The notes: generated by a model from the sequence alone, not told the origin. Positions 1-8,717 are shown, numbered from the stretch's first letter. The stretch is DNA of 64,000 nucleotides from CAXBMB01 sp052078155 (GCA_052078155.1 JBQJBP010000001.1:2108001-2172000), one strand, 5' to 3'. Numbers and translations are program-made.

Positions 1-168
1 GTTGTCCACTTCCGGCAGCTCGTTCAGGCCCCGTTCAATTTTGCGGACACAGCCACCACAGTGCACCCCTTCCACCAACAGATGGAGGGCACGGCTGCCG
101 TCGTCTTCCAGCCCCACATAGGCGTTGACGTCAATGGCTGACTCAGCCAGTGGCTCTGCACTGCTCAC
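1..168 (-). CDS. ccoI: Cation-transporting P-type ATPase CcoI/FixI, N-terminal part (runs off the window)
   Basis: Only the first 56 codons are present. They contain a heavy-metal-associated domain with the copper-binding motif GVHCGGCVRKIE at about residues 37-48. CcoI proteins are membrane copper P-type ATPases needed to assemble the copper centre of cbb3 oxidase. The position downstream of ccoN-O-Q-P and ccoG-H supports this. The first usable start in this frame is the GTG at 166-168, whose bases overlap the TGA stop of a small upstream ORF (GTGA overlap, typical of translational coupling). In-frame stops lie a short way upstream, so the frame cannot extend far. CcoI relatives often begin with a Cys-Cys motif, which here sits in the upstream ORF in another frame. 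This copy may therefore have a shifted or split N-terminus. Confidence 0.85.
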   Translation of the reverse strand, partial: MSSAEPLAESAIDVNAYVGLEDDGSRALHLLVEGVHCGGCVRKIERGLNELPEVDN

Positions 169-413
169 GAACAAAGTCCTTTGCGGCTGGTAAAAGATAA
201 GGAAGCCAGAACCCCTTCAAGCCTCGCTTTAAGAGCTGCCAGACCGCCCCGCTGGGGCTGGCCGGCACAGGCTGCAGTCGCGGCACCGGCAGCGGTGTCA
301 GCTGCGGTCCGCGAAGCAACAGAGACCTTGCCCGGTTCAGCCTGTTTCAAAAGCTTGGGGGCGGGCCGCATAAAGGCTTCCGGCGGCAACATTCCTGGAC
401 CACAGCAGGTCAA
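165..413 (-). CDS. Small ORF coupled to ccoI; possible displaced CcoI N-terminus
   Basis: An 82-residue reading frame starts at a TTG (411-413) with a good GGAG ribosome site seven bases upstream. It ends in a TGA that overlaps the GTG start of ccoI. It begins MTCCGPGM, which resembles the Cys-Cys N-terminus usual for CcoI/FixI proteins. The rest is Ala-rich and low in complexity. Two readings are possible. It may be a real small coupled gene. Or it may be the original N-terminus of ccoI, separated by a frameshift somewhere in the last 15 or so codons, where the ccoI frame is also open. I cannot decide between them from this sequence. Confidence 0.45.
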   Translation of the reverse strand: MTCCGPGMLPPEAFMRPAPKLLKQAEPGKVSVASRTAADTAAGAATAACAGQPQRGGLAALKARLEGVLASLSFTSRKGLCS

Positions 414-491
414 AGGCGAACTCCAACTTAGTTTAGTTTCCGAAGGCCCCGCAGAGCCATCGGATCAGCGGGGTTTCAAGTGTGAAAGGAC

Positions 492-992
492 TCAGGAATC
501 AGGTTTGACGAAGGCCCGCTGGCTCAGAACATAACGATCCTCACCGCTGTAGATGTAGATCCTGAGGTCCCAGTTCCCGGCCAGCGGCATTTTCCACTCT
601 CCGCTGAACTGTCCCTCACCCTGGGCCTGCAGCTTGTCTGCGAAGTCATAGCCCACGTTGGTCGGCCGAATGAACTCCACGGCCACCTTGTCCACGGCCA
701 AAGGGGCCCCTTGTTTGTCTTTGACCAGGAGACTGGCGGTCAGCACCCCGTCACCGGACGTCAGATCCAGGGTTTTCTGCCAGCCCAGCGCCTCCTGGGC
801 GGCAGTGGCATCCAGCACTTTGTTGTAGGCCAGACCCTTGCGGTAGTGATCTTCGGTAAAGCCGGTCCAGCTGTTGAAAGCCACATAGACCATGATGCCG
901 TTGACGATGAAGATGATCCCGAACATCCCAAAGAACATGCTTGGGATCCATCGCTGGTCCTTCTTGAAAAAGGCAACAAGGGTGTTGTCCAT
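492..992 (-). CDS. ccoH: cbb3 oxidase assembly protein CcoH/FixH
   Basis: A protein of about 166 residues with one N-terminal membrane segment (around FFGMFGIIFIVNGIMVYVAF) after a KKDQRWIP lead. A periplasmic FixH-type domain follows with conserved GLAYNKVL and WDLRIY stretches. FixH/CcoH is a membrane-anchored accessory protein of cbb3 oxidase maturation that works with the CcoI copper ATPase. The ATG at 990-992 is taken as start. An in-frame TTG at 999-1001 overlaps the ccoG stop (TTGA) and would add three residues. Either way the gene is coupled to ccoG. A GC-rich inverted repeat (446-473) lies between this gene and the next ORF but has no clear T run. Confidence 0.88.
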   Translation of the reverse strand: MDNTLVAFFKKDQRWIPSMFFGMFGIIFIVNGIMVYVAFNSWTGFTEDHYRKGLAYNKVLDATAAQEALGWQKTLDLTSGDGVLTASLLVKDKQGAPLAVDKVAVEFIRPTNVGYDFADKLQAQGEGQFSGEWKMPLAGNWDLRIYIYSGEDRYVLSQRAFVKPDS

Positions 993-997
993 CAAAC

Positions 998-2461
998 TCA
1001 ACGTCCTGGTCCTCTAAATACCGTTTCATGCACCACCGTCTCCCCGCGCTGAGGGTCGCTCAGCTCAAAGTACACGGGCATGATTTTGTCGGTTACATCA
1101 TTGCGGTCAGCCCGAACGTGGATCTGGTAAGTGGCCACAGAGTCAGGGGCTGCAGACAGCTGCACTTTGTCCCCTCCCTGGTCCGCATGTCCGACGATTT
1201 TCATTTCGCTGTTCGGCAAGCCCTTGAAGGTCAGATCAAAAGTACGAGCTTCACGGGTTTTGTTCAAAAGTTTTACCGTATAGCCATTGCGCAGATCGCC
1301 ATCTGACAGGGTGACAAAAAGCGGATTGCGGTCATGCAGCACATTGATGTCCAGCGTATCGCGCACCAGCAGCTGGAACAGCAGCAGCGCCCCGACAGCG
1401 ATGAACAGCATGGTGTAGAAAAGCGTGCGCAGGCGCAGGATTTTGTATTTGGGCCGACTCTCACCCCGATTGAGGGCTTCCTGATTGGCCTCGGTATCAT
1501 AGGTGATGAGGTTCCCCGGCCGCCCGATCTTGGTCATGATGTCGTTACAGGCATCAATGCAGAGCGCGCAGGAAATGCACTCCAGCTGAACCCCGTCGCG
1601 GATGTCGATGCCGGTGGGGCAGACATGGACGCAGGCCATACAATCAATGCAATCCCCGCGGCCTTCCCAGCTTTCGCTGGGCTTGGGTTTCTTGCCCCGG
1701 GGTTCGCCGCGCCAGTCCTGGTAGGTCACCACCAGTGTGTCTTCGTCGAACATGGCCGCCTGAAAGCGTGGCCAGGGGCACATGTAGGTACAGACCTGTT
1801 CGCGGGCCAGGCCAGCCAGCAGATAGGTGGTGGTGGTCAGGATACCGACTGAGGCATAGACGGTCAGAGACGATTGACCGACAAAAAACTCGCTGATCAG
1901 AGTAGGCGCATCGACGAAATAGAGACTCCAGGCACCGCCGGTCAGAAAGGCGATCAACAGCCAGATGGCATGTTTGCTGGTCTTTTTGACGAATTTGCTG
2001 GCGGAATTTGGCTGCTTGTCCAGGCGCATCCGGGCATTGCGATCCCCTTCCACCAGGCGCTCGACCCACATGAAGAGATCGGTCCAGACGGTCTGAGGGC
2101 AGGCATAGCCGCACCAGACACGACCAGCCAGAGAGGTGGCAAGAAACAGCCCGACGGCTGCCAGAACCAGCAGTCCCGTCAGGTAATAAACCTCCTGCGG
2201 CCAGATCTCGATGAAAAAGAAATAGGCCCTGGCGTTGGTCAAATCGATAAGAATGGCCTGGCTGGGGGCATCAGGGCCCCGGTCCCAGCGAATGAAGGGA
2301 GCCAGGTAATAAAAGGCCAAAAGGACGATCAAAGCCGTCCATTTGATTTGGCGAAACCGCCCGGAAACTTTGCGCGGGTAAATCTGCTGCCGGGCGGCGT
2401 AAAGGCTTTCCTTCTTCGCAGCAGGTTTCCCTGTGGGGGAAGCGACCGTCTGATCGGTCAT
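998..2461 (-). CDS. ccoG: Cytochrome c oxidase accessory protein CcoG (RdxA/FixG-type ferredoxin)
   Basis: A 487-residue membrane iron-sulfur protein. It has several hydrophobic segments in the first 250 residues, the cysteine motifs CGYACPQTVW and CTYMCPW of the membrane part, and two ferredoxin-type clusters, CIDCMACVHVCP and CISCALCIDACN. A C-terminal Ig-like FixG domain follows. CcoG is implicated in copper reduction or delivery during cbb3 assembly. The ATG at 2459-2461 has a GGAG ribosome site. A longer frame reaching 2587 has no good ribosome site and lacks family similarity. The gene heads the ccoG-ccoH-ccoI unit, and an FNR-type palindrome lies about 190 bp upstream. Confidence 0.93.
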   Translation of the reverse strand: MTDQTVASPTGKPAAKKESLYAARQQIYPRKVSGRFRQIKWTALIVLLAFYYLAPFIRWDRGPDAPSQAILIDLTNARAYFFFIEIWPQEVYYLTGLLVLAAVGLFLATSLAGRVWCGYACPQTVWTDLFMWVERLVEGDRNARMRLDKQPNSASKFVKKTSKHAIWLLIAFLTGGAWSLYFVDAPTLISEFFVGQSSLTVYASVGILTTTTYLLAGLAREQVCTYMCPWPRFQAAMFDEDTLVVTYQDWRGEPRGKKPKPSESWEGRGDCIDCMACVHVCPTGIDIRDGVQLECISCALCIDACNDIMTKIGRPGNLITYDTEANQEALNRGESRPKYKILRLRTLFYTMLFIAVGALLLFQLLVRDTLDINVLHDRNPLFVTLSDGDLRNGYTVKLLNKTREARTFDLTFKGLPNSEMKIVGHADQGGDKVQLSAAPDSVATYQIHVRADRNDVTDKIMPVYFELSDPQRGETVVHETVFRGPGR

Positions 2462-2645
2462 TGTTGGTACGTCTCCTCTGGGCAAAGGGGACACGGCAAC
2501 AAAGATCCCTGCCGGGAAGCCTTTGGCCGTTACCCAGTGCATACACTCTAACCAAATGATCCCGGACCTTACATTGCGACAGATCAATAGGCCCTGTGGT
2601 GACCCCGCGCAGGACGAAATGACGCAGAATTTTGGCTTCTTTTAC

Positions 2646-2659
2646 TTGACCCCGGTCAA
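2646..2659 (-). promoter_or_regulatory. FNR-type operator upstream of ccoG
   Basis: A perfect palindrome TTGAC-CCCG-GTCAA sits about 190 bp upstream of the ccoG start. It matches the FNR/FnrL/ANR consensus TTGAY-N4-RTCAA. It is the only obvious regulatory site in the 370-bp gap between ccoG and ccoP and suggests oxygen-responsive control of the assembly genes separate from ccoNOQP. Confidence 0.75.
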
Positions 2660-2755
2660 GGACATTATGCGTGTAAAAACAAAGCGCTATCTTTGAGGGA
2701 ACTTTTGATCCGCTTCTGCAGACGCAAAGGCATAAGCCGGAGGACAGACAAAGAA

Positions 2756-2789
2756 AGACCCGGATCGGGGCGCTGCCCAATCCGGGTCT
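2756..2789 (-). terminator. Intrinsic terminator after ccoP
   Basis: Ten-base perfect arms (AGACCCGGAT and ATCCGGGTCT) are separated by 14 bases. On the minus strand a T-rich tail (TTTCTTTG) follows. It lies 40 bp past the ccoP stop and ends the ccoNOQP transcript before ccoG. Confidence 0.85.
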
Positions 2790-2832
2790 GTTTCATCCTC
2801 TCCCGATGTCAATTCATCGGAGAGCAGTGTCT

Positions 2833-3699
2833 TTACTGACCGCCACCCAGAGAGTGGACATAAACAGTCAGCATCTTGATGGTGTTTTCATCCAGGCGAC
2901 CTTCCCAGGCAGGCATAACACCCATCTTGGGCTGACTGATCTGGGCAACGATGTCGGCCTTGTCACCGCCATAGAGCCAGATGTGGTCATTCAGGCTGGG
3001 TCCGCCGAGTTCTGCCAGACCTTCACCGCTGTCACCGTGACAGGAGGCACAGTTTTCAACGTAGAGGGTCTGACCGGCAGCAACAGCTGCGTCATCTTCG
3101 GACCGGCCCGTCAAAGACAGAACGTATTCAGCCAGTTCGTTGATTTCGCTGCGTTCCAGCATTTCACCGAAAGCCGGCATGTCAGACAGCCGCGTGTCTT
3201 CGTTGGCTTCCCAGCGAATGCCATACTCAATGGTGGCCTGGATCTCGTCCATGGAACCGCCCCAGATCCAGGCGTCATCAGCCAGGATGGGATAGTTCTT
3301 CTGACCGGACCCGCCCGGGCCATGACACGGCGCGCAGTTGTCAGCAAAAGCAGCCTTGCCGCCTGCCAGGGCGAAGCTCAGCAGGTCTTGATTCTGCGTG
3401 ATTTCTTCCGGCGTGGAACTGGCGATACCATCATAGAAAACAGCTCTGTCAGCTTTTGCCTGAGCCAGTTTTTCCGCCACTTCCACACGCGAGCTGTAGC
3501 CAAGGATACCCTTGGTGTAGCCCGTGATGCCGGGAATGGCTGGGTAGAAGATGTAATAGCCAAACGACCAGATGATGGTGGCATAGAGAACATAGAGCCA
3601 CCAACGGGGCATGGGGGTATCAAGTTCCTTGATGCCGTCCCACTCGTGCCCGGTGGTCATTGTGCCAGAGATTGCGTCTTTTTCTTTTTTCGTAGGCAT
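2833..3699 (-). CDS. ccoP: cbb3 oxidase diheme subunit CcoP
   Basis: A 288-residue diheme c-type cytochrome. An N-terminal membrane anchor lies around residues 32-52 (PRWWLYVLYATIIWSFGYYIFYP, given as position only). Two heme-binding motifs follow: CAPCH at residues 122-126 and CASCH at 217-221. CcoP takes electrons from soluble cytochrome c and passes them toward CcoO. It is the fourth gene of ccoN-O-Q-P and starts three bases after the ccoQ stop. The order and size are those of the family. Confidence 0.95.
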   Translation of the reverse strand: MPTKKEKDAISGTMTTGHEWDGIKELDTPMPRWWLYVLYATIIWSFGYYIFYPAIPGITGYTKGILGYSSRVEVAEKLAQAKADRAVFYDGIASSTPEEITQNQDLLSFALAGGKAAFADNCAPCHGPGGSGQKNYPILADDAWIWGGSMDEIQATIEYGIRWEANEDTRLSDMPAFGEMLERSEINELAEYVLSLTGRSEDDAAVAAGQTLYVENCASCHGDSGEGLAELGGPSLNDHIWLYGGDKADIVAQISQPKMGVMPAWEGRLDENTIKMLTVYVHSLGGGQ

Positions 3700-3702
3700 T
3701 GT

Positions 3703-3894
3703 TCAGGATTTCCCCTTTTCCCCGTTTCCGGTCGATGACACGTCATCGTCGCGGAAGGGAATATTCGCGTGGTCCTGCATTTCTTCTTTGCGTTTCCGGC
3801 TGGGCCAAAAGGCATAGGCAAAAATGCCGATGAATATGGCCATCAGCCAGACCACCCAGAACTCGCGCAGGAACTGATAAAGTTCGTTGCTCAT
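3703..3894 (-). CDS. ccoQ: cbb3 oxidase small subunit CcoQ
   Basis: A 63-residue protein with a single membrane span near the N-terminus (WVVWLMAIFIGIFAYAFWP region, residues 10-28) and a charged cytoplasmic tail. CcoQ stabilises the core oxidase complex. Its ATG overlaps the ccoO stop (ATGA), and its stop is three bases before ccoP. Position and topology make the call; the sequence alone is too short for more. Confidence 0.9.
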   Translation of the reverse strand: MSNELYQFLREFWVVWLMAIFIGIFAYAFWPSRKRKEEMQDHANIPFRDDDVSSTGNGEKGKS

Positions 3895-4613
3895 TGCACG
3901 AGGTCTTCCGGGTTAACGTCAGAGAAATCCACCATCCGTCCCAGAATCTGCATGTATGCAATCAGCGCATCCATTTCAGTCAGGGTGGCAGCATTTCCAT
4001 CAAAGTTGCCCACGGCGGCTTTCGGATAGCGTTCCAGGAACTCATCCCAATCCGCATCGGGATCGGCCTGGGCCCGCATGTCTTCCAGAGCCATGGCAAT
4101 CATTTCATCACTGTAAGGCACACCCACGGCCCGGTTGGCTTTCAGGTGCTCAGCAATGTCATCCATTTCCAGGGCTGTGGTGGCCAGGAAAGGATAGCCC
4201 GGCATCACGGACTCAGGCACCACTTCACGGGGATCGATCAGGTGGGCTGCATGCCAGTCATTGGAGTACTTGCCGCCCACACGGGCCAGGTCAGGACCGG
4301 TCCGTTTGGACCCCCACTGGAAGGGGTGGTCGTACATGGACTCAGCAGCCAGAGAGTAATGACCATAGCGTTCCACCTCGTCCCGGAAAGGACGGATCAT
4401 CTGGGAGTGGCAGGTGTAGCAGCCTTCCCGGATGTAGATGTTACGCCCGGCCAGTTCCAGCGGACTGTAAGGACGCACGCCCTTCACCCGTTCGATGGTG
4501 GTCTCAATGGTGTAAAGGGGGACGATTTCCACCAGACCGCCGATAGAGACGGTCAGCAGAATCAGGACCAGCATGAGGATGCTGTTTTTCTCAATAATGG
4601 AATGGGAAAACAT
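3891..4613 (-). CDS. ccoO: cbb3 oxidase monoheme subunit CcoO
   Basis: A 240-residue membrane-anchored cytochrome c. A hydrophobic N-terminal segment carries the anchor and is followed by a single heme motif CYTCH (about residues 65-69). The conserved region IRPFRDEVERYGHYS comes next. The ATG at 4611-4613 (MFSHSIIEKN) is preferred because it has a GGAG ribosome site and matches the family N-terminus. A GTG five codons upstream overlaps the ccoN stop but gives an unusual leader. The stop overlaps the ccoQ start. Confidence 0.95.
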   Translation of the reverse strand: MFSHSIIEKNSILMLVLILLTVSIGGLVEIVPLYTIETTIERVKGVRPYSPLELAGRNIYIREGCYTCHSQMIRPFRDEVERYGHYSLAAESMYDHPFQWGSKRTGPDLARVGGKYSNDWHAAHLIDPREVVPESVMPGYPFLATTALEMDDIAEHLKANRAVGVPYSDEMIAMALEDMRAQADPDADWDEFLERYPKAAVGNFDGNAATLTEMDALIAYMQILGRMVDFSDVNPEDLVQ

Positions 4614-4624
4614 ATCGCCTCTCC

Positions 4625-6061
4625 TCACGCCTCTTGTTTACGGACGTCGCCGCGCATGGTGCGGTACAGGTTGTAGACCATGATGATCGCACCCAGCAGG
4701 AAGAGCACACCGCCCAGACCACGGATCACATAGAAGGGATGCATGGCATCAACCGTCTCCACGAAGGAGTACTGCAGGAAGCCAAGTGCATCGTAGGTCC
4801 GCCACATCAGGCCCTGCATGATCCCGCTCACCCACATGGAGGTGATGTAGAGAACAATACCCAGGGTCCCGATCCAGAAGTGGTAGCTGACCAGCTTCAT
4901 GGAATAGAGGCGCTGCGCGTTCCAGAGTTTCGGCACGATGAAGTAGAGCATGCCGAAGGAGACAAAGGCGACCCAGCCCAGAACACCGGAGTGCACGTGA
5001 CCAATGGTCCAGTCTGTGTAGTGGCTGAGCGCATTGACCGGCTTCACGGACATCAGCGGGCCTTCGAAGGTGCTCATGCCGTAGAAGGCAACGGAAGTCA
5101 CCAGGAAGCGCAGAACCGGGTCGGTGCGCAGTTTGTCCCAGGCACCGGACAGGGTCATCATCCCGTTGATCATGCCGCCCCAGGAGGGCATCCACAGCAT
5201 GACGGAGAAGGTCATGCCCAGGGTCTGCGACCAGTCAGGCAGCGCGGTGTAGTGCAGGTGGTGCGGACCGGCCCAGATGTAGAGGAAAATCAGAGACCAG
5301 AAGTGCACGATAGAGAGGCGGTAGGAGTAGACCGGACGCTCAGCCTGTTTGGGGATGAAGTAGTACATCATGCCCAGGAAGCCGGCAGTCAGGAAGAAAC
5401 CCACTGCGTTATGGCCATACCACCACTGGGTCAGGGCATCCTGAACACCGGAGTAGATGATGTAGCTTTTTGCCCCCGTCCAACTGACCGGCAGCGCCAG
5501 GTTGTTGACGATGTGCAGCATGGCGATGGTGGCGATAAAGCCCAGGTAGAACCAGTTGGCCACATAGATGTGGGGTTCCTTACGCTTGATCAGCGTGCCC
5601 AGGAACACCACGAGATAGACCACCCAGACCAGGGTGAGCCAGAGATCCACATACCATTCCGGTTCTGCGTACTCTTTACCCTGGGTGATGCCATTCACGT
5701 AGCCCCACCCTGCCATCAGCAGGAACAACTGATACCCGAAGAAAACGAACAGACCGCCTTCTTCTCCGAGAAACAGCTTGGCGCGACAGGTACGCTGCAC
5801 CACATAGAAGGACGTTGCGATCAAGGCGCTGCCGCCAAAACCGAAAATGACCCCTGAGGTGTGCAACGGCCGCAAACGCCCGAAGGTCGTCCATGGCAAA
5901 TCTAAGTTCAGCTGTGGAAAGGCCAGCTGAAACGCAATGACAACGCCCACCAGAAAGCCAACAACTCCCCAAAACATCGTCGCGATGATGAAGAGCTTTA
6001 CAGCTTTCTCATGATAGCGGGTATCTTCTGCAGCCCCGCCTGCAGCGACCGATACGGCCAT
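4625..6061 (-). CDS. ccoN: cbb3 oxidase catalytic subunit CcoN
   Basis: A 478-residue heme-copper oxidase subunit I of the C family with about 12 membrane spans. Expected ligands are visible. They are His67 (low-spin heme b), His217 in WWYGHNAVG and the His267-His268 pair (CuB), then His355 and His357 in IGHVHSG (high-spin heme b3 and low-spin heme b). It reduces oxygen to water at low oxygen tension and conserves energy as a proton gradient. It is the first gene of ccoNOQP, with an FNR-type palindrome about 170 bp upstream. Confidence 0.97.
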   Translation of the reverse strand: MAVSVAAGGAAEDTRYHEKAVKLFIIATMFWGVVGFLVGVVIAFQLAFPQLNLDLPWTTFGRLRPLHTSGVIFGFGGSALIATSFYVVQRTCRAKLFLGEEGGLFVFFGYQLFLLMAGWGYVNGITQGKEYAEPEWYVDLWLTLVWVVYLVVFLGTLIKRKEPHIYVANWFYLGFIATIAMLHIVNNLALPVSWTGAKSYIIYSGVQDALTQWWYGHNAVGFFLTAGFLGMMYYFIPKQAERPVYSYRLSIVHFWSLIFLYIWAGPHHLHYTALPDWSQTLGMTFSVMLWMPSWGGMINGMMTLSGAWDKLRTDPVLRFLVTSVAFYGMSTFEGPLMSVKPVNALSHYTDWTIGHVHSGVLGWVAFVSFGMLYFIVPKLWNAQRLYSMKLVSYHFWIGTLGIVLYITSMWVSGIMQGLMWRTYDALGFLQYSFVETVDAMHPFYVIRGLGGVLFLLGAIIMVYNLYRTMRGDVRKQEA

Positions 6062-6226
6062 GGATCGCCCTCTCTAACTTTAATCAAATTTTCTTTGTTG
6101 GTGACCGAACACTGCCTGTGCAAAAGCGTTTACTTATATACGTTTTTGCCCAAACGAGATCACCGACACCGCGTCCTACGCACGGTCCGACAGGTGATAC
6201 GATCACAGAGCGGTAGAGAATTGACA

Positions 6227-6240
6227 TTGATCTGAGTCAA
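6227..6240 (-). promoter_or_regulatory. FNR-type operator upstream of ccoN
   Basis: TTGAT-CTGA-GTCAA (plus-strand reading) is a close match to the FNR/FnrL consensus. It lies about 170 bp before ccoN in the 480-bp divergent gap toward the DUF2189 gene, so it could act on either side. The ccoN side is more likely. I saw no other clear feature in that gap. Confidence 0.75.
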
Positions 6241-6542
6241 TAAACTCTCCCCCCGCGGCTCGTTATCTGCCAGAATACCGGCTCCGGTCACTGTGTCAGA
6301 AGCGCACGTGTGGCAAATACGCACATAACAGCGCAGCAGAATTTCGACTCTGCAGAGCTGCCAGAGCGCCGGAACAGGGGATGGATTTGGTACGCCCGAA
6401 TTTTAAAGGCGCAGTCCCGTAACACCGCGTCCCTTGCACACAATCAAAGCGCAAAATGCGCGCAAAACAACTGACCGCCAGAGGGGCAGCAGACTCCGAG
6501 GTCAGAAGACAATGAACAGAGATGGTAACAAGGGGACGAAAC

Positions 6543-7334
6543 GTGGCAGGACAGACGACGACAGAACAGCCGGTGATGAATCAGATGCCGAAGATCAAGA
6601 GCATCACCGTTGATCAGCCCTGGGTTTGGCTGGCAAAAGGCTGGCAGGACCTGAGGGCAGCACCAGGAGTCAGCCTGGGGTACGGGGCTATTTTTGCAAT
6701 CTTTGGCCTGATCATCACGACGCTTACCTACACCCAGGGCAATCTGGCCTGGATTCTGCCGCTGTCCGGAGGCTTCCTGCTGCTGGCCCCCGTCCTTGCC
6801 GTCGGTCTCTATGAAGTCAGCCGCCACATCGCCCGCGGTGAAAATGTCACCATGGGAACAGCGCTGGTCGCCTGGCAGCACAACCTCAGCCAGGTCAGCT
6901 TCATGGGCGTGGTCCTGTTGCTGTTCTGGATTGCCTGGGCCCGCCTGGCTTTCCTGATCTTCGCTCTCTTCTTTTCGGATCAGTACGTCACCCTGGATAA
7001 CTTCTTTGAAGAAGTCTTCCTCAATCCAGAGAACTGGGCCTTCCTGGTGACAGGTACCGCCATCGGCGCCGTGCTGGCCATCCTGGTGTTTTCCGTTGCG
7101 GCCGTGTCCATTCCCATGCTGATTGACCGGGACGTGAACGTGGTTGTGGCCATCGCCACCTCCATCAAAACCGTTCATCAGAACTTCTTCCCCATGGTGG
7201 TCTGGGCCAGCCTGATTGCCCTCTTTACCATTGCCGGGTTCTTCACCTTCTATCTGGGTCTGATCATCACCATGCCGCTGATCGCCCATGCCACCTGGCA
7301 TGCCTACGAAGATCTGGTAAACGGCGTTGAGTAA
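6543..7334 (+). CDS. DUF2189 family membrane protein
   Basis: A 263-residue protein with about six hydrophobic segments. Near residue 20 it carries the signature WLAKGWQDLRAAPGVSLGYG, typical of DUF2189 integral membrane proteins. Their function is unknown, and many are found near cytochrome oxidase genes in alphaproteobacteria. The GTG at 6543 is preferred because AGGGGA lies about seven bases upstream; an ATG at 6522 would add seven residues. It is divergent from ccoN. A strong bidirectional terminator follows. Confidence 0.8.
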   Translation: MAGQTTTEQPVMNQMPKIKSITVDQPWVWLAKGWQDLRAAPGVSLGYGAIFAIFGLIITTLTYTQGNLAWILPLSGGFLLLAPVLAVGLYEVSRHIARGENVTMGTALVAWQHNLSQVSFMGVVLLLFWIAWARLAFLIFALFFSDQYVTLDNFFEEVFLNPENWAFLVTGTAIGAVLAILVFSVAAVSIPMLIDRDVNVVVAIATSIKTVHQNFFPMVVWASLIALFTIAGFFTFYLGLIITMPLIAHATWHAYEDLVNGVE

Positions 7335-7399
7335 CAGGCCTACGCTCTAGAGTGGTTTAGCCGGTTTCCATCCCGAAGCCGGAGATCACCAAAGACAAA

Positions 7400-7427
7400 G
7401 AGGGGAGCTGATCCATCAGCTCCCCTC
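7400..7427. terminator. Bidirectional intrinsic terminator
   Basis: A perfect inverted repeat (GAGGGGAGCTGAT / ATCAGCTCCCCTC) with a two-base loop and T-rich flanks on both strands. It lies between the convergent DUF2189 and ureohydrolase genes and probably serves both. Confidence 0.85.
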
Positions 7428-7451
7428 TTCCTTTGTTCAGGCAGATCGCCT

Positions 7452-8420
7452 TTATCGATCTTTCCAGGTTGCCCCCAGTGCATTGAGGATCAATCGACCG
7501 GCGGTGATGCTGGTGATCTGATTGGCATAGTCCACGGAGGGTGCAATCTCCACCATGTCCATGCCCACCAGATCGTTTTCCCGGGCCAGCTGCTGAATGA
7601 TGGCTTTCACCTGTTCTGTATAGAGCCCGCCCGGTGCCGGGCCCAGAACAGCCGGCATGTGGGAGGGGTCAAGGCCATCAGCATCTACCGAGAGATAGAC
7701 CTTACGTCCTTTGGGCAGACGCGCCAGCAGAGCCTCCAGGCCTTTGGCGTGAACTTCCGCTGCCGGGATCAACTCCGAACCCCAGGCCAGGGCTGCCTCG
7801 ACTTCCGGGCGACGGGCGCTGCCGGTTCCTCGCAAGCCGATCTGGGTCATACCGGAGATCCAGGGCATTTCACTGCCCCGGCGGAAAGGACTGCTGTAGC
7901 CTCCCTTCACCCCTTCTTTTTCGTCGCGCCAATCCAGATGGGCATCGATGTGCACGATATGCACGGGTTCCCCCAACACATGTAGCGCCTGCAATGCCGG
8001 GATGGTGACCCCATGGTCCCCGCCCAGCATGAAGATCTGTGTATTGTTGCGCCAAAGCTGCTCAAAGATCTGCTGCTGCCAGAGGGCAAAGGGCTCATAG
8101 GCTCTGCCTTCATAGGTGATGTTGCCGCAGTCCATGGCTTTGACAGCCTTCAGCTCCGACAGCGTGCAATCCAGATCAAAGTCCCAATGATCGGCACCGT
8201 CCTGAAACTGATAGGACTGCAGGCGAATGGCATCGGGCGCGTTGGCCTGATCGTTGGGAATGGGCTCGCCGTGATAGGATTCACTGCGAGCCACCCCGAT
8301 CAGGGCCACGTTGCCGGACCAGTCGGCAGGGTTGGTCAGCACAGGCCAGTCCAGAAAGGCCCGGGTGGGCAATGAGGTTGGTGCCAGAGGAGCGCTGGGG
8401 GCAGGCTGTTGGGATGACAT
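7452..8420 (-). CDS. Ureohydrolase (agmatinase/arginase family)
   Basis: A 322-residue member of the manganese ureohydrolase family, which hydrolyses guanidino compounds to urea and an amine. The metal motifs are present: GGDHG (His136), DAHLDWRD (Asp159, His161, Asp163) and SVDADGLDPSHMP (Asp246, Asp248). The usual substrate-loop HGTPFRR reads YSSPFRRG, so the substrate may differ from agmatine. It is divergent from an ArgP-type regulator, with a repeat element between them. The specific substrate cannot be read from the sequence. Confidence 0.85.
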   Translation of the reverse strand: MSSQQPAPSAPLAPTSLPTRAFLDWPVLTNPADWSGNVALIGVARSESYHGEPIPNDQANAPDAIRLQSYQFQDGADHWDFDLDCTLSELKAVKAMDCGNITYEGRAYEPFALWQQQIFEQLWRNNTQIFMLGGDHGVTIPALQALHVLGEPVHIVHIDAHLDWRDEKEGVKGGYSSPFRRGSEMPWISGMTQIGLRGTGSARRPEVEAALAWGSELIPAAEVHAKGLEALLARLPKGRKVYLSVDADGLDPSHMPAVLGPAPGGLYTEQVKAIIQQLARENDLVGMDMVEIAPSVDYANQITSITAGRLILNALGATWKDR

Positions 8421-8488
8421 TGCTTATCTTCTTCCGGTTAAGCCGTGGAACAATGAACTGGCTGATGCAAGCAGAGCCATAGCTGCGG

Positions 8489-8617
8489 GCAGATCGGTTT
8501 AAGCCGACTCATCAGGAGCAAGGCTTCACTCGTGAATTTTCCTCGTTTCTGAGGCCTAGAGGATAAGTCACGGCTTGGGAGCAGGGGCAAAGCGCTTCCA
8601 GTGAAACCGATCAAGCC
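8489..8617 (+). repeat. Dispersed 132-bp palindromic repeat, diverged copy (F)
   Basis: The ends match the family (AGATCGGTTT at left, AAACCGATC at right) and the middle keeps GAGGATAAGTCACGG and AAGCGCTTC. It fills most of the gap between the ureohydrolase and the ArgP-type regulator. It runs in the same orientation as the 12696 copy but is more diverged. Confidence 0.75.
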
Positions 8618-8717
8618 ATGGAAGTGTGTCGCGAAACTAAAAGTTAGAAAATCTAAAAATTATCAACTAACTTTACAAAAACTAAATTCATGTGAAAATC
8701 GGGCCGGAGAGCTGATC

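Noticed and set aside
447..473. GC-rich inverted repeat between ccoH and the small ORF as a terminator
   Set aside because: The stem is short with a 15-base loop and no T run follows on the minus strand; transcription probably continues into ccoI.
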